The notes under the pieces were generated by a model. That model did no database searches, had not been told where the DNA came from, and worked only from the letters and a program-made list of their open reading frames with translations. From the NCBI RefSeq assembly GCF_963681195.1, contig NZ_OY808998.1:1467399-1531398 (forward strand): 64,000 nucleotides of DNA, in the 5' to 3' direction. Both the position numbers and the translations under genes were made by a program. Numbering within the stretch: position 1 is the first letter of the stretch; the number at the start of each line of letters is the position of its first letter. Shown one piece after another: positions 9,436 to 18,074 of this stretch. This DNA is from Vibrio sp. 16 (GTDB lineage: Bacteria > Pseudomonadota > Gammaproteobacteria > Enterobacterales > Vibrionaceae).

Positions 9436-9975
9436 ATGAAGTCGGAAGTCAAAAACTATAATGTGGTTGCTCGTGCTGTGCACTGGTCATCTGCTCTGGT
9501 CGTGATTGGTATGTTTGCTGTTGGGCTGTGGATGGTTGATTTGTCCTACTACAGCGAATGGTATCGGACAGCACCACACTGGCATAAATCGATTGGCATT
9601 TTACTCGCCGCATTGACTCTATTCCGTTTGGTTTGGAAGCATGTTACGGCGTCACCAAAAGTAGAAGGCAGTGCGATTGAAAAAGCGGGAGCGAAGATTG
9701 TTCACCTCGCAATGTACGCAACTCTACTATTGTTGTTTGTTTCCGGTTACTTAATCTCGACAGAGGATGGTCGTGGTATTGATGTGTTTACATGGTTCAC
9801 CGTGCCTGGCGCGGGAGCGTTGTTTGAAAACCAAGCAGACACCGCAGGCCTTATCCACTTTTACGCTGCATGGGCTCTGATACTAATGGCTGCTGCCCAC
9901 GCCCTTGCTGCATTGAAACACCACTTTATTAACAAAGACAACACGCTACGCAAAATGATAGGAGCTTCAAAATGA
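9436..9975 (+). CDS. Cytochrome b561 family protein
   Basis: Inner-membrane diheme cytochrome b of about 179 residues, with four membrane helices and heme-ligand histidines in ARAVHWSSA, APHWHKSIG, IVHLAMYAT and LIHFYAAWA positions. Family members pass electrons from quinols; partner and donor here are unknown. ATG 9436 has GGAA seven bases upstream; a TTG twelve bases earlier lies inside that ribosome-binding site. Its stop overlaps the start of the yceI-like gene (ATGA), a pairing common in proteobacteria that implies joint expression. Confidence 0.9.
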   Translation: MKSEVKNYNVVARAVHWSSALVVIGMFAVGLWMVDLSYYSEWYRTAPHWHKSIGILLAALTLFRLVWKHVTASPKVEGSAIEKAGAKIVHLAMYATLLLLFVSGYLISTEDGRGIDVFTWFTVPGAGALFENQADTAGLIHFYAAWALILMAAAHALAALKHHFINKDNTLRKMIGASK

Positions 9976-10541
9976 AAAAAACGTTATTTGCTACAGGACT
10001 GGCTATGGTGATGGCACTGCCTTTTGGTGCAAGCGCAGCGGACTACGTTATTGATACAAAGGGCGCACACGCGTCAGTAAACTTCAAAGTTAGTCACCTT
10101 GGTTATAGTTTCATCAAAGGTCGTTTTAATAAATTTGATGGCGAATTCTCTTACGACCCAGCGAATGTTGCGGCATCGAAGGTGACGGTAAACGTTGACA
10201 CTCGCAGTTTGGATTCAAACCATGCAGAGCGTGACAAGCACATTCGCAGTTCAGATTTCATTGATGCATCGAAGTTTTCAACCGCTACGTTTAAGAGCAC
10301 GAGCGTGGTTGACAAAGGCGACGGTAACTTAGAAGTAACAGGTGATCTGAGCCTGCACGGTGTAACTAAGCCAATTACCATCGATGCGGAGTTTATCGGT
10401 GCAGGTCAAGACCCATGGGGTGGTCAACGTGCAGGTTTCTACGGCACAACGCGTCTAGAGTTGGCTGATTTCAACATCGCAGTGATGGGTACTTCAAGCT
10501 ACGTTGATATGGAACTGCATGTAGAAGGTATTCAGAAGTAA
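9972..10541 (+). CDS. YceI family periplasmic protein
   Basis: 189-residue protein with a cleavable signal peptide (MKKTLFATGLAMVMALPFGASA, cut before ADY) and the YceI lipocalin-like fold that binds isoprenoid lipids such as polyprenyl chains. Typical motifs are DTKGAHASVNFKVSHLGYS, HIRSSDFIDASKFSTATF and LSLHGVTKPITIDAEF. It overlaps the cytochrome b561 gene by four bases and is followed directly by a strong terminator, so the two form one operon. Confidence 0.93.
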   Translation: MKKTLFATGLAMVMALPFGASAADYVIDTKGAHASVNFKVSHLGYSFIKGRFNKFDGEFSYDPANVAASKVTVNVDTRSLDSNHAERDKHIRSSDFIDASKFSTATFKSTSVVDKGDGNLEVTGDLSLHGVTKPITIDAEFIGAGQDPWGGQRAGFYGTTRLELADFNIAVMGTSSYVDMELHVEGIQK

Positions 10542-10566
10542 TTCCACTTACCTCCAAAAAATAAAG

Positions 10567-10597
10567 AAAGCCCTCAACCTAAGTGGTTGAGGGCTTT
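10567..10597. terminator. Rho-independent terminator after the yceI-like gene
   Basis: Stem AAAGCCCTCAACC (10567-10579) pairs with GGTTGAGGGCTTT (10585-10597), loop of five bases. The A and T runs on both sides allow bidirectional use. Confidence 0.9.
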
Positions 10598-10661
10598 ATT
10601 GGTCAAGCGACTTATTTCCCGACCAAATTTCCTAGCGTTTTTGACGTTGTTTTCCTATTCG

Positions 10662-12113
10662 TTATGCACTTTCTAATTCACGTTCTGTGTCGACCAACGT
10701 TACGCGGTCACCGTAAACATTGCGTAGTGAAGAAAGTACGTTTTCACGGGTGACCACACCAACAAACTGACCATTCTCAATCACAGGGAGTACATGTGGT
10801 TTGCTTACTTTCATACTCTTTGCGCGTTCTTCAAGAGATAGCGTGGTGAATTGTGTTGCGATGCCCATGCTGGTGGTTGGGTAAAGCTGCTCTTTATCGA
10901 TACACAGGTATTCAGCGACATCGACCAGTTTATCTTTCGCATCAATTGCCACCACATCACGCGACATCAGATCGACAACTTTTTGTCCTTGAGTAGGAAT
11001 GTAGTCTTGGCACCACAAATCGACCATCACATCATGCGCTGAGAAGAAACCAACCAAGCGTCCTTCGATATCAACAACCGGTGCGCTGATCAAATGGTTA
11101 TCTAATAATGTGTCGATTGCAGCAGGTGTTGTCATTTCTGCGCCCAAAGTAATTGGCGCAGGGTTCATGATATCTTTTACAAGGATAGTTGTGTTCATAG
11201 TGGTTTCCTTAACTGACGTAATGTTAGTGGTTTTGGTAATTGAAGCGACTTGCGCTGCTTTTAGTTGTGGTCGGCGGTAGATACACCAGTTGGCAAGCCC
11301 AACCAGAACAGCACCACCAACGATGTTGCCAAGTGTCACGGGAATAAGGTTCGCTGTGACAAATTGATAGATATTTAAGTCCGCATATTGAGCGGGGGTT
11401 GCGCCGATTTGAGTCCAAAATGGCTCGGGCGCAAAGTTTTGAATCACGATACCTAGCGGGACCATAAACATGTTTGCGACGCAGTGTTCAAAGCCACTGG
11501 AGACAAACATAGCGACGGGCATAATGGTCATTGCTGCTTTGGTCATCGCGTTTGCGCTACTGAACGTGAGCCATATAGCTAAGCAGACCAGCAAGTTACA
11601 CAGTACGCCTAATGCAAAGGCTTGGACTGTCGTGTGGTGCAATTTGTGTTGCGCGATATTAAGTGCATTTAATCCCCACTGGCCGTGGTCCATCTGATAC
11701 AAACCTGCCGCCGATACGATGGTGAGCAGTAACATGGCACCAATAAAGTTACCAACGTAGACCTTGCCCCACACACTCAGCATCTTGGTAAAACTGATCT
11801 GTTTATTCGCCCATGAAATGCTCGATAGCACAGAGCTCGTAAACAGTTCACCGCCGCAAATCACGATGAGGATTAAACCCATACTAAATGCCAGTCCGCC
11901 TGCTAATCGGCTTAGGCCCCAGCCCGTCTCGGTGCTACCCGTTGTCACGGTTATATAGAAAAGAAAGGCGAGTCCTATAAACGCCCCTGCCATGACAGCA
12001 AGGCTTAACGTCATGCCACTACTTTTCTTTGCTTTGCTTAACGCAAACTTCTCGGCTTCCGCCATCATCTCGATGGGAGAGAAGTATTGGTGGTTAGTTT
12101 GAGCTTGTGTCAT
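10662..12113 (-). CDS. Formate/nitrite transporter (FocA-like) fused to a CBS-domain pair
   Basis: About 483 residues. Residues 1-290 are an FNT channel with six membrane segments (GGELFTSSV, GFEHCVANMFMVPLG, TLGNIVGGAVLVGL), which carries formate or nitrite. After a linker at about 290-305, two CBS motifs follow (VKDIMNPAPITLG; VVDLMSRDVVAIDA; HVLPVIENGQFVGVVTRENVLSSL), likely nucleotide-sensing. The start ATG 12113 follows GGGGAGCGG; the ATG 27 bases upstream lacks one. The CBS part begins with an in-frame ATG at 11198 that has its own AAGGAAA ribosome-binding site, so a separate CBS protein may also be made. It is divergent from a LysR-type regulator. Confidence 0.9.
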   Translation of the reverse strand: MTQAQTNHQYFSPIEMMAEAEKFALSKAKKSSGMTLSLAVMAGAFIGLAFLFYITVTTGSTETGWGLSRLAGGLAFSMGLILIVICGGELFTSSVLSSISWANKQISFTKMLSVWGKVYVGNFIGAMLLLTIVSAAGLYQMDHGQWGLNALNIAQHKLHHTTVQAFALGVLCNLLVCLAIWLTFSSANAMTKAAMTIMPVAMFVSSGFEHCVANMFMVPLGIVIQNFAPEPFWTQIGATPAQYADLNIYQFVTANLIPVTLGNIVGGAVLVGLANWCIYRRPQLKAAQVASITKTTNITSVKETTMNTTILVKDIMNPAPITLGAEMTTPAAIDTLLDNHLISAPVVDIEGRLVGFFSAHDVMVDLWCQDYIPTQGQKVVDLMSRDVVAIDAKDKLVDVAEYLCIDKEQLYPTTSMGIATQFTTLSLEERAKSMKVSKPHVLPVIENGQFVGVVTRENVLSSLRNVYGDRVTLVDTERELESA

Positions 12114-12232
12114 TGCCGCTCCCCGGTAAAAAACATACATACCTCCTGATGTTCACAAGGCTTTATCGCCGTTGCCAATTCAGATTACGGTTGGAGTAGG
12201 TAGAGGTAAAATTGATAATTTTTAAAATCCTC

Positions 12233-12247
12233 ATCAAAAATATTGAT
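12233..12247. promoter_or_regulatory. LysR-type palindrome between the FNT-CBS gene and the LysR gene
   Basis: ATCAA-AAATA-TTGAT is a perfect inverted repeat of the T-N11-A kind bound by LysR-type regulators, located between the two divergent genes. A second AT-rich stretch with TTGAT lies about 20 bases to its left. The binding protein is inferred from position. Confidence 0.45.
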
Positions 12248-12354
12248 ATGGATTGGAGAGGGCGTAAAATGAAACCCAATGCGTATTTGTCAGTGTTTTC
12301 AAATACGTGCTGAAGCTAGGTAAAAGAGATTATAAGAACAGGGATAGGAGTCCT

Positions 12355-13260
12355 ATGCGTTACTCATTAAAACAACTTGCTGTCTTTGATGCCGTTGCAG
12401 ATACGGGGAGTGTGAGCTTAGCGGCTGACAAACTCTCGCTGACGCAATCGGCGACAAGCATGTCGTTATCGCAACTCGAGAAAATGTTGGGCAGACCGCT
12501 GTTCGAGCGTCAAGGAAAACAGATGGCGCTGACACACTGGGGAATGTGGTTACGTCCGAAAGCAAAGCGCCTTCTCCAAGATGCGCAGCAAATAGAAATG
12601 GGCTTTTATGAGCAGCATTTGCTCAGTGGTCACCTCAAACTTGGTGCCAGCCAAACGCCCGCCGAACACTTAGTCCCAGACCTTATCAGTATTATTGATA
12701 ACTCGTTTCCTGAGATGAGAATTTCCTTAAAGGTCAAAAGTACCGACAGCGTGATCCAAGGGGTTATCGACTACAAATATGACTTAGGCATTATAGAAGG
12801 GCGCTGTGATGACAACCGACTGCATCAAGAAGTGTGGTGTCGAGACCACTTAACCGTTGTGGCCGCGGCTCATCACCCCTTCGCGCTGCAAGAAAAGGTC
12901 AGTTTGGCGCAGTTAGAGCAAGCCAAATGGGTACTTCGAGAGCACGGAAGTGGCACTCGCATGATTTTTGATAGCTCCATTCACCATTTGATTGAGGATT
13001 TGGATGTCTGGCGTGAATACGAACATGTACCTGTACTACGTAGCATGGTCGAGCATGGTCAATATCTTACCTGCTTACCTTATCTAGACGTTGAAAGGCA
13101 CATCGACAGCGGTCAACTGGTCGCCCTGAACGTGCCTGAACTCAATATGGAGCGTACGCTTTCGTTCGTGTGGCGTGCAGACATGGTTGAAAACCCGTTG
13201 GTTGAATGTATTAAGCGCGAAGGGTTAAGGATGATGAAGGGGAAACCCAGCGTTTTATAA
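12355..13260 (+). CDS. LysR family transcriptional regulator (YeiE-like)
   Basis: 302 residues; winged helix at the N-terminus (RYSLKQLAVFDAVADTGSVSLAADKLSLTQSATSMSLSQLEKMLGRPLFER in position terms 2-52) and a type-2 periplasmic-binding-protein-like effector domain. The general layout, including ATSMSLSQLE and HGSGTR, resembles YeiE/CysB-like regulators. ATG 12355 has AGGAG at proper spacing; the longer frame upstream is not preferred. Being divergent from the FNT-CBS gene, it is a candidate regulator of that transporter, but no direct evidence is available. Confidence 0.85.
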   Translation: MRYSLKQLAVFDAVADTGSVSLAADKLSLTQSATSMSLSQLEKMLGRPLFERQGKQMALTHWGMWLRPKAKRLLQDAQQIEMGFYEQHLLSGHLKLGASQTPAEHLVPDLISIIDNSFPEMRISLKVKSTDSVIQGVIDYKYDLGIIEGRCDDNRLHQEVWCRDHLTVVAAAHHPFALQEKVSLAQLEQAKWVLREHGSGTRMIFDSSIHHLIEDLDVWREYEHVPVLRSMVEHGQYLTCLPYLDVERHIDSGQLVALNVPELNMERTLSFVWRADMVENPLVECIKREGLRMMKGKPSVL

Positions 13261-13432
13261 TAAATTCGGTATTACCGATATCTGTTGAAATATCGATTGC
13301 ATCACGTAATTCTTGGTAAATTTGATATTTGTTACCTAAATAGTGTGATCTAAGTATTACTCATTGCTATCAATTCTTCTTAATATGCGTACTTGTACTT
13401 TTGATGTGTCTGAGCACACGTAACGAGGCGTT

Positions 13433-13918
13433 ATGAGCACACTAGTCGCGATTGCATTAACAACGGGTATTCTTTCTGGCTTATGGGGATGGCTTGCCAT
13501 TTCACTTGGACTTCTTTCTTGGGCTGGATTTTTAGGGTGTACCAGTTATTTTGCTTCACCTACCAGTGGGTTTAAGGGGTTAATACAAAGTTTGCTAACC
13601 AACATGACAGGTGTATTTTGGGCAATGGTTATTATCCATGCTTCACAATATGCGTCGTTGGAAATTTTGGGTTACGTCATCACTGCTGTTGTCGCATTTC
13701 TAATGTGCATGCAGGCGACGCAAAGCTTACTTACTTACATTCCTGGTACGTTCATTGGCTGTTGTGCAACCTTCGCCGCTTCAGGTGACTGGAAACTGGT
13801 TATCCCTTCGCTCATTTTGGGTGGCATTTTCGGTTATTTGATGAAAGCGAGTGGCTTATGGCTACATCAAAAGGCTCACCAAACGCAATCAAGTGCTGAG
13901 CTTGCGCCTAGAGCTTAA
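13433..13918 (+). CDS. DUF1097 membrane protein (YcdZ-like)
   Basis: 161-residue hydrophobic protein with about five membrane segments: LVAIALTTGILSGLWGWLAISLGLLSWAGFLG forms the first pair in position terms 4-36, and the motif FASPTSGFKGLIQSL is typical of the DUF1097 family. Function unknown; family members are inner-membrane proteins. The ATG follows AACGAGG. A very strong terminator follows. Confidence 0.8.
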   Translation: MSTLVAIALTTGILSGLWGWLAISLGLLSWAGFLGCTSYFASPTSGFKGLIQSLLTNMTGVFWAMVIIHASQYASLEILGYVITAVVAFLMCMQATQSLLTYIPGTFIGCCATFAASGDWKLVIPSLILGGIFGYLMKASGLWLHQKAHQTQSSAELAPRA

Positions 13919-13984
13919 TTGTGTGATCAAATTCTGCCTGATGGATTTGGTCAACCCCCGATTGATTTGTATCTGATTCGATAC

Positions 13985-14019
13985 GCGGCATTGATGTTAA
14001 TCATCAATGCCGCTTTTTT
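13985..14019. terminator. Strong terminator with 12-bp perfect stem
   Basis: GCGGCATTGATG (13985-13996), loop TTAAT, CATCAATGCCGC (14002-14013), then six T. It ends the DUF1097 transcript and its T-run reaches the stop codon of the convergent OLD-family gene. Confidence 0.93.
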
Positions 14020-15646
14020 ATGTGTTGCCGTTGGCCATGGTAACCACACGTTTTAACGTCCAGCGAAGCAGTAGTGGAATGCACTCATTACCTAACTCTT
14101 CACAGTGGCTCACTATCGCCAGTGCTAAGTCAGGTTTTGCGTATTTTTTCAGTACCTTGGTGACCACTTTTTTGGCGGGAATAGGGTGATCCGCGGGGAT
14201 ATGTACCATCTGTTTGAAGAAGGTCTCGAATCCATTATTGTAGAGAAAATGTTCAATGTCTCTATCAGGCAGTTCTGTCAGACGATGACGCTCTTGATCA
14301 TTACCCAGCAGAGCTCGAACCGCTGTGGAGTATTTTTTCCCTGCAGCATCACCGTCGGTGACAACATGCCAGTCGATACCGAAAGCCTTCGCAACTTTAA
14401 GCAATGACTTCAATCCCGATTGGGCAAACTCGATAATCTGAACTCCTTCCGCGGCAAGGTTATAACCACACTGATTGGCAAGTTCGTTAAACAGCCAAAC
14501 TTCTGTTTCTCCCTCTACTAACAGCCAACAACGTGCGAATAAGGCGCCAGAACGATGGAAACGGATATGAAAGCCAATTCGACGAAGCTCATCACGACTT
14601 AACCCGTGATCCGGCAGTGACGTGGTGATCGTCTTGTCTGATTGGCGAACAAGTCGGCGTATAGAGTGAAGCGGCACTTGACCAAGAAGTTCGCCACTGT
14701 TTGTGGTGAGAATTTTCTGCATTGGCAGCAGTTGAAGCAATCCCCATGCGCGAGCAAGGTGGGTAGGATGAAGGCGACCTTCAGGATCTTCAATGATCAA
14801 CAGTGGTCGCGCACATCGGCGCAACTGATTTGGTCCTTTCGCTTGCAGGTAGGCATTGAGCAAGCCCATGAAAAGTAGCCGAGTTTGTTTGTCGTTTTCT
14901 TCAACCACTTGCGATAAACGCTTGTTGCTCGTTGTACTGTTGAAGAAGATCCCATCTCGCTGCTTACGAAGGTTTTTTCTGGTGTTCGATTTGAACGAGA
15001 AGTAATGGTCGACCAAAATACCCATCGAGTTGAGGCTACTTTTCATTTCGCCTTTATTCACGTGGCCAGGTATCGCCATCAGACGTCGGCAAGTATTGTT
15101 GATGCGCTTTTCGATACGAACATTGTTATCGCCATTTGAGCCAATAGGGCGTTCAAAACGTCGAGAATCCTTAAGGCGAATAACAGGGTGAAGTGTCATC
15201 AGTTCTTGCGCGAGTTTTTCCGAGTGGTGCAACTGCTTTGGGTTGCCTTGCTCGTCAAGAAACGCATAGCGCGTATTGATCTCGTAGCCGTCACGACTTG
15301 CACTCAACCGATAAATGATTCGATTTTTCCCTTGATCGTCTTTGATCCAAACGGGCTTTAACTTTCTATAACGACCTGAGTTCACCTCATGTTTATCGGT
15401 GGACACCAAACTCAACACAATTTGTAGGTGTTGGCTTTGAGGATGAGCAATCGAATAGTCGACGTGGAAGTCGGTCATCTCAAATTGATAGGGAATGCCC
15501 TCAGAAGGCAGGGCGACGGACAGGGCATCTAACAGGGACGATTTACCCCAAGTATTTTCGCCGATTAATGTGGTGAGTTCATCAAAGGCGATAGAGAGCC
15601 TTTTGATTCCACGAAAGCCAGAAATTTCAATTCGTTCTAGCTGCAT
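14018..15646 (-). CDS. ybjD: OLD-family ATP-dependent nuclease with AAA and TOPRIM domains (YbjD-like)
   Basis: 542 residues. The N-terminal ABC/SMC-like ATPase has Walker A GENTWGKSS (29-37), Walker B LLIIEDPEGRLHP (near 285-297) and the switch TTNSGELL; the C-terminal TOPRIM domain has LLVEGETEVWLFNEL (near 380) and VTDGDAAGKKY (near 430). This arrangement is that of single-gene (class 1-like) OLD proteins, and the N-terminus ERIEISGFRGIKRLS fits E. coli YbjD. The biochemical role is DNA nicking or cleavage in related OLD enzymes; the cellular role of YbjD is unsettled. No Gabija-type helicase partner lies nearby, so I do not call it a defence system. Confidence 0.85.
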   Translation of the reverse strand: MQLERIEISGFRGIKRLSIAFDELTTLIGENTWGKSSLLDALSVALPSEGIPYQFEMTDFHVDYSIAHPQSQHLQIVLSLVSTDKHEVNSGRYRKLKPVWIKDDQGKNRIIYRLSASRDGYEINTRYAFLDEQGNPKQLHHSEKLAQELMTLHPVIRLKDSRRFERPIGSNGDNNVRIEKRINNTCRRLMAIPGHVNKGEMKSSLNSMGILVDHYFSFKSNTRKNLRKQRDGIFFNSTTSNKRLSQVVEENDKQTRLLFMGLLNAYLQAKGPNQLRRCARPLLIIEDPEGRLHPTHLARAWGLLQLLPMQKILTTNSGELLGQVPLHSIRRLVRQSDKTITTSLPDHGLSRDELRRIGFHIRFHRSGALFARCWLLVEGETEVWLFNELANQCGYNLAAEGVQIIEFAQSGLKSLLKVAKAFGIDWHVVTDGDAAGKKYSTAVRALLGNDQERHRLTELPDRDIEHFLYNNGFETFFKQMVHIPADHPIPAKKVVTKVLKKYAKPDLALAIVSHCEELGNECIPLLLRWTLKRVVTMANGNT

Positions 15647-15877
15647 ATAGTGACTCCGTATGAGCTATTTCTCATTAAGCATAATAGAAAAATGCCGAAT
15701 AAGCAGAAGGTTAGCTCACACTCTTGGATTAATGACCAGTAATTCATAAGGTTAGCGCCTTGATGAAGTTCATAATAAACGATGTATCAGAAATGGTGTT
15801 TTCAATAAAAATGTGAAAGTTAATGAATTTGTCACATGGGATGCGTTAGGATGTAGCTGAAAAGAGAGAATGAAAAT

Positions 15878-17629
15878 ATGACAGATAAAAACAATAAGCC
15901 GGCGAGAATCAAGCTGGCACACATCAACGATACGCACTCCTATTTTGAACCAACTTCACTACAGCTTACCCTGCATGTCGAAGGCCAAGAGCTCGAGCCC
16001 TACGTCAGTGCGGGTGGGTTTGCTCGCATTGCAACGAGGAAGCAACAGCTCGAGCAACTCGCGAAAGAGAATGATCAGCAGTTTATCTTTCTTCATGCGG
16101 GTGATTGCTTCCAAGGTACGCTCTATTTTTCTTTGTTTAAAGGCGAAGCTAACGCAACCATGTTAAACGCGCTAAACATCGATGCGATGGCGTTAGGCAA
16201 CCATGAGCTTGATATGGGAAACCTTCCCGTTGCCCAGTTTGCCCAACAAATCACTTTTCCTTTGTTGGCTGGTAATTGGGATTTGTCCAACGAGGATTCA
16301 GCGAAGAAACTTAGACTCAGCGATAACGCCAAAGTGTTTTCGTATGATCCAAGCGTTCAAGCAGCAAGGTGGATCGTCAAGTATGCACAAGAAGAACCTA
16401 TTGCGATCTTTTCACTTGCGCTAGATAAAATGGCTGACATCTCAAACCCAGACGCCGACACACCTTTCGTTAGTGCTCGAAAAACGGCTATTGAGACGGT
16501 CGCTCAAATACAAAAGTCGGGGATCAATAAAATTATCCTACTTAGCCATATGGGTTACGAAGCGGATTTGGATATGGCGAACACCGTTGATGGAATTAGC
16601 CTCATCGTTGGCGGTCATAGCCACCGATTACAAGGGGATTTTTCTGGACTCGGTTTAAAAAAAGATGACCCATACGGCATTGAGATTAACGGAACGCGTG
16701 TTGTACAAGCTGGCTATCACGCATTAAGTATGGGCCACTGTGACATCGAGTTTGACGAGAGTGGTCACGTGATTCATTTCAGCGGTAAGAATGAACTGCT
16801 GCTTGGTCGAAGACTCTTTATTGACGCGAGTATGAGCGAAGTACGTGACGATGAGTGTTACGCGATCGCACGACGCTACGTTGATCAGCACCCAAATGTG
16901 CACGTTTGTAAGAAAGACCCACATACGCAGGAGATTTTGTTGCAGCGGTACACCACGCAAGTGCGAAAACTGCAAAGTGACTATATCGCGTGCGCCAAAC
17001 ATGCGCTTCGTCATGTACGCGTACCTGATGACACCGGAGCGAGTGAGCTAGCACCGTTGGTAGCGGAATCTTTTGCCTACACCATGAATGAAATGGGCTA
17101 TGACGTGGAGTTTGCCATTCATAACGCGGGTGGAGTGCGTACATCGCTCAATCCTGGTGATATCTCTGTGGCAGACATCGCGGGTAAACTGTTGCCCTTT
17201 GCCGTACCCATTGGTGTTTACGAGCTCAAAGGGAAAGACATTGCCGCCACTTTAGAAGGGGCGATCAACAATGCATTGAACAATGGGGTAGAAGGAACGG
17301 GTGACGGCTCATACCCCTACACATATAACTTGAGTTATGACTACGATTCAATGGCGCCTATTGGCCAGCGCATCCACAATTTGGCGATTTATTCGGCGAC
17401 AAATGGATGGCAAGCGGTTGAAAGAGAACGCTATTACCGAGGCACGTCGTCAGCGTATACCATGAAAGGGAAAGAAGGCTACGAGGCCATTCAAAACATG
17501 AAAGGCGAGGGAACAGTCACGGATCGTTCTATGGCGGATTGTTTTATTGCTTTGCTAACTGAGCATCCCGAAACGATAAATCGCACCAAGTCTGCTACCA
17601 AGCACAATGCATGGCATAAAGGTTGCTAA
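15878..17629 (+). CDS. 5'-nucleotidase/UshA-like metallophosphatase, apparently cytoplasmic
   Basis: 583 residues with an N-terminal calcineurin-like phosphoesterase domain (HINDTHSYFEP, HAGDCFQGTLYFS, ALGNHELDMG, LLSHMGYEADLDMA, VGGHSHRLQ) and a C-terminal 5_nucleotid_C domain (HNAGGVRTSLNPGDISVADI, GSYPYTYNLSYDYD). UshA-type enzymes release phosphate from nucleotides and use two metals. Unlike classical UshA there is no signal peptide: the protein starts MTDKNNKPARIKLAHIND, so it probably acts in the cytoplasm. The ATG has GAGAGAATG-type purine-rich sequence upstream. It is divergent from the OLD-like gene. Confidence 0.85.
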   Translation: MTDKNNKPARIKLAHINDTHSYFEPTSLQLTLHVEGQELEPYVSAGGFARIATRKQQLEQLAKENDQQFIFLHAGDCFQGTLYFSLFKGEANATMLNALNIDAMALGNHELDMGNLPVAQFAQQITFPLLAGNWDLSNEDSAKKLRLSDNAKVFSYDPSVQAARWIVKYAQEEPIAIFSLALDKMADISNPDADTPFVSARKTAIETVAQIQKSGINKIILLSHMGYEADLDMANTVDGISLIVGGHSHRLQGDFSGLGLKKDDPYGIEINGTRVVQAGYHALSMGHCDIEFDESGHVIHFSGKNELLLGRRLFIDASMSEVRDDECYAIARRYVDQHPNVHVCKKDPHTQEILLQRYTTQVRKLQSDYIACAKHALRHVRVPDDTGASELAPLVAESFAYTMNEMGYDVEFAIHNAGGVRTSLNPGDISVADIAGKLLPFAVPIGVYELKGKDIAATLEGAINNALNNGVEGTGDGSYPYTYNLSYDYDSMAPIGQRIHNLAIYSATNGWQAVERERYYRGTSSAYTMKGKEGYEAIQNMKGEGTVTDRSMADCFIALLTEHPETINRTKSATKHNAWHKGC

Positions 17630-17671
17630 TGACTTACTGATTGTTGATTGTTCAACAGCCAGGGGGAAATC

Positions 17672-17764
17672 ATGTGGAAAGACTGGATTGACGTAGCGGT
17701 CGTTATCAGTTGGGTTGGTGTTTGGTCTGCTTTGGTCTATTTTATCCCAATGTCAGGCGTTTAG
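17672..17764 (+). CDS. Small membrane protein of 30 aa
   Basis: An ORF starting MWKDWIDVAVVISWVGVWSA, rich in aromatic residues and with a single predicted membrane helix (about residues 7-25). Its ribosome-binding site AGGGGGAAATC before ATG is one of the best in the region, and a terminator follows 18 bases after the stop. It lies 42 bases after the nucleotidase gene and may be cotranscribed with it. Family not recognised; small helical proteins of this size often modulate a membrane partner. Confidence 0.6.
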   Translation: MWKDWIDVAVVISWVGVWSALVYFIPMSGV

Positions 17765-17781
17765 AGCCAAAACCCCAGTAT

Positions 17782-17815
17782 AAAAGGGAGCAAATAATAT
17801 TTGCTCCTTTTTTGA
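17782..17815 (+). terminator. Terminator after the 30-aa ORF
   Basis: GGAGCAAA (17787-17794), loop of five bases, TTTGCTCC (17800-17807), then TTTTTT. It separates the upstream operon from the riboswitch leader. Confidence 0.88.
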
Positions 17816-17849
17816 TTTTTTTACTAGACGAGGCGCTCAAGCAGGCATA

Positions 17850-18074
17850 CAATCCGCGCTGTTTGGGGAGTAGTCGCCTCTGGTTTACTTATCGTCATCT
17901 CGTTAGGAAATCTCCTATCCGGTAAGTATAAATGGTGTTGAAATGTCTGTTTCAATTCACCATTTCGACGAGACCAACGTAATCAAATATTCTACGCCAT
18001 TGAATCGGTGTAGGTTGTTTTGTTTGCGGTGGGTTCGTCTATTACTTCTCGATCCCTCCGCCTTTGGAGGTAAC
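17850..18074 (+). ncRNA. yybP-ykoY family (manganese) riboswitch leader of the TerC/Alx gene
   Basis: The leader between the terminator and the ATG at 18075 has the conserved yybP-ykoY elements GGGGAGTAG (17865-17873) and, near the 3' end, a GCGGTGGGTTCG segment followed by TCGATCCCTCCGCC (18026-18062). CCTCC at 18055-18059 can pair with the ribosome-binding site GGAGG at 18066-18070 through a six-base loop, so control is likely at translation. In E. coli the homologous leader of alx and mntP responds to Mn2+ and alkaline pH. Boundaries are approximate. An open frame that runs through it from 17943 is an artefact. Confidence 0.85.

Noticed and set aside
14018-15646. Gabija or other multi-gene OLD defence system
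   Set aside because: No UvrD-like helicase or RT gene is adjacent; the sequence fits the single-gene YbjD type.
17943-18074. 44-codon N-terminal extension of the TerC/Alx protein
   Set aside because: It covers the riboswitch leader, has no similarity to the family start, and a strong ribosome-binding site stands directly before ATG 18075.
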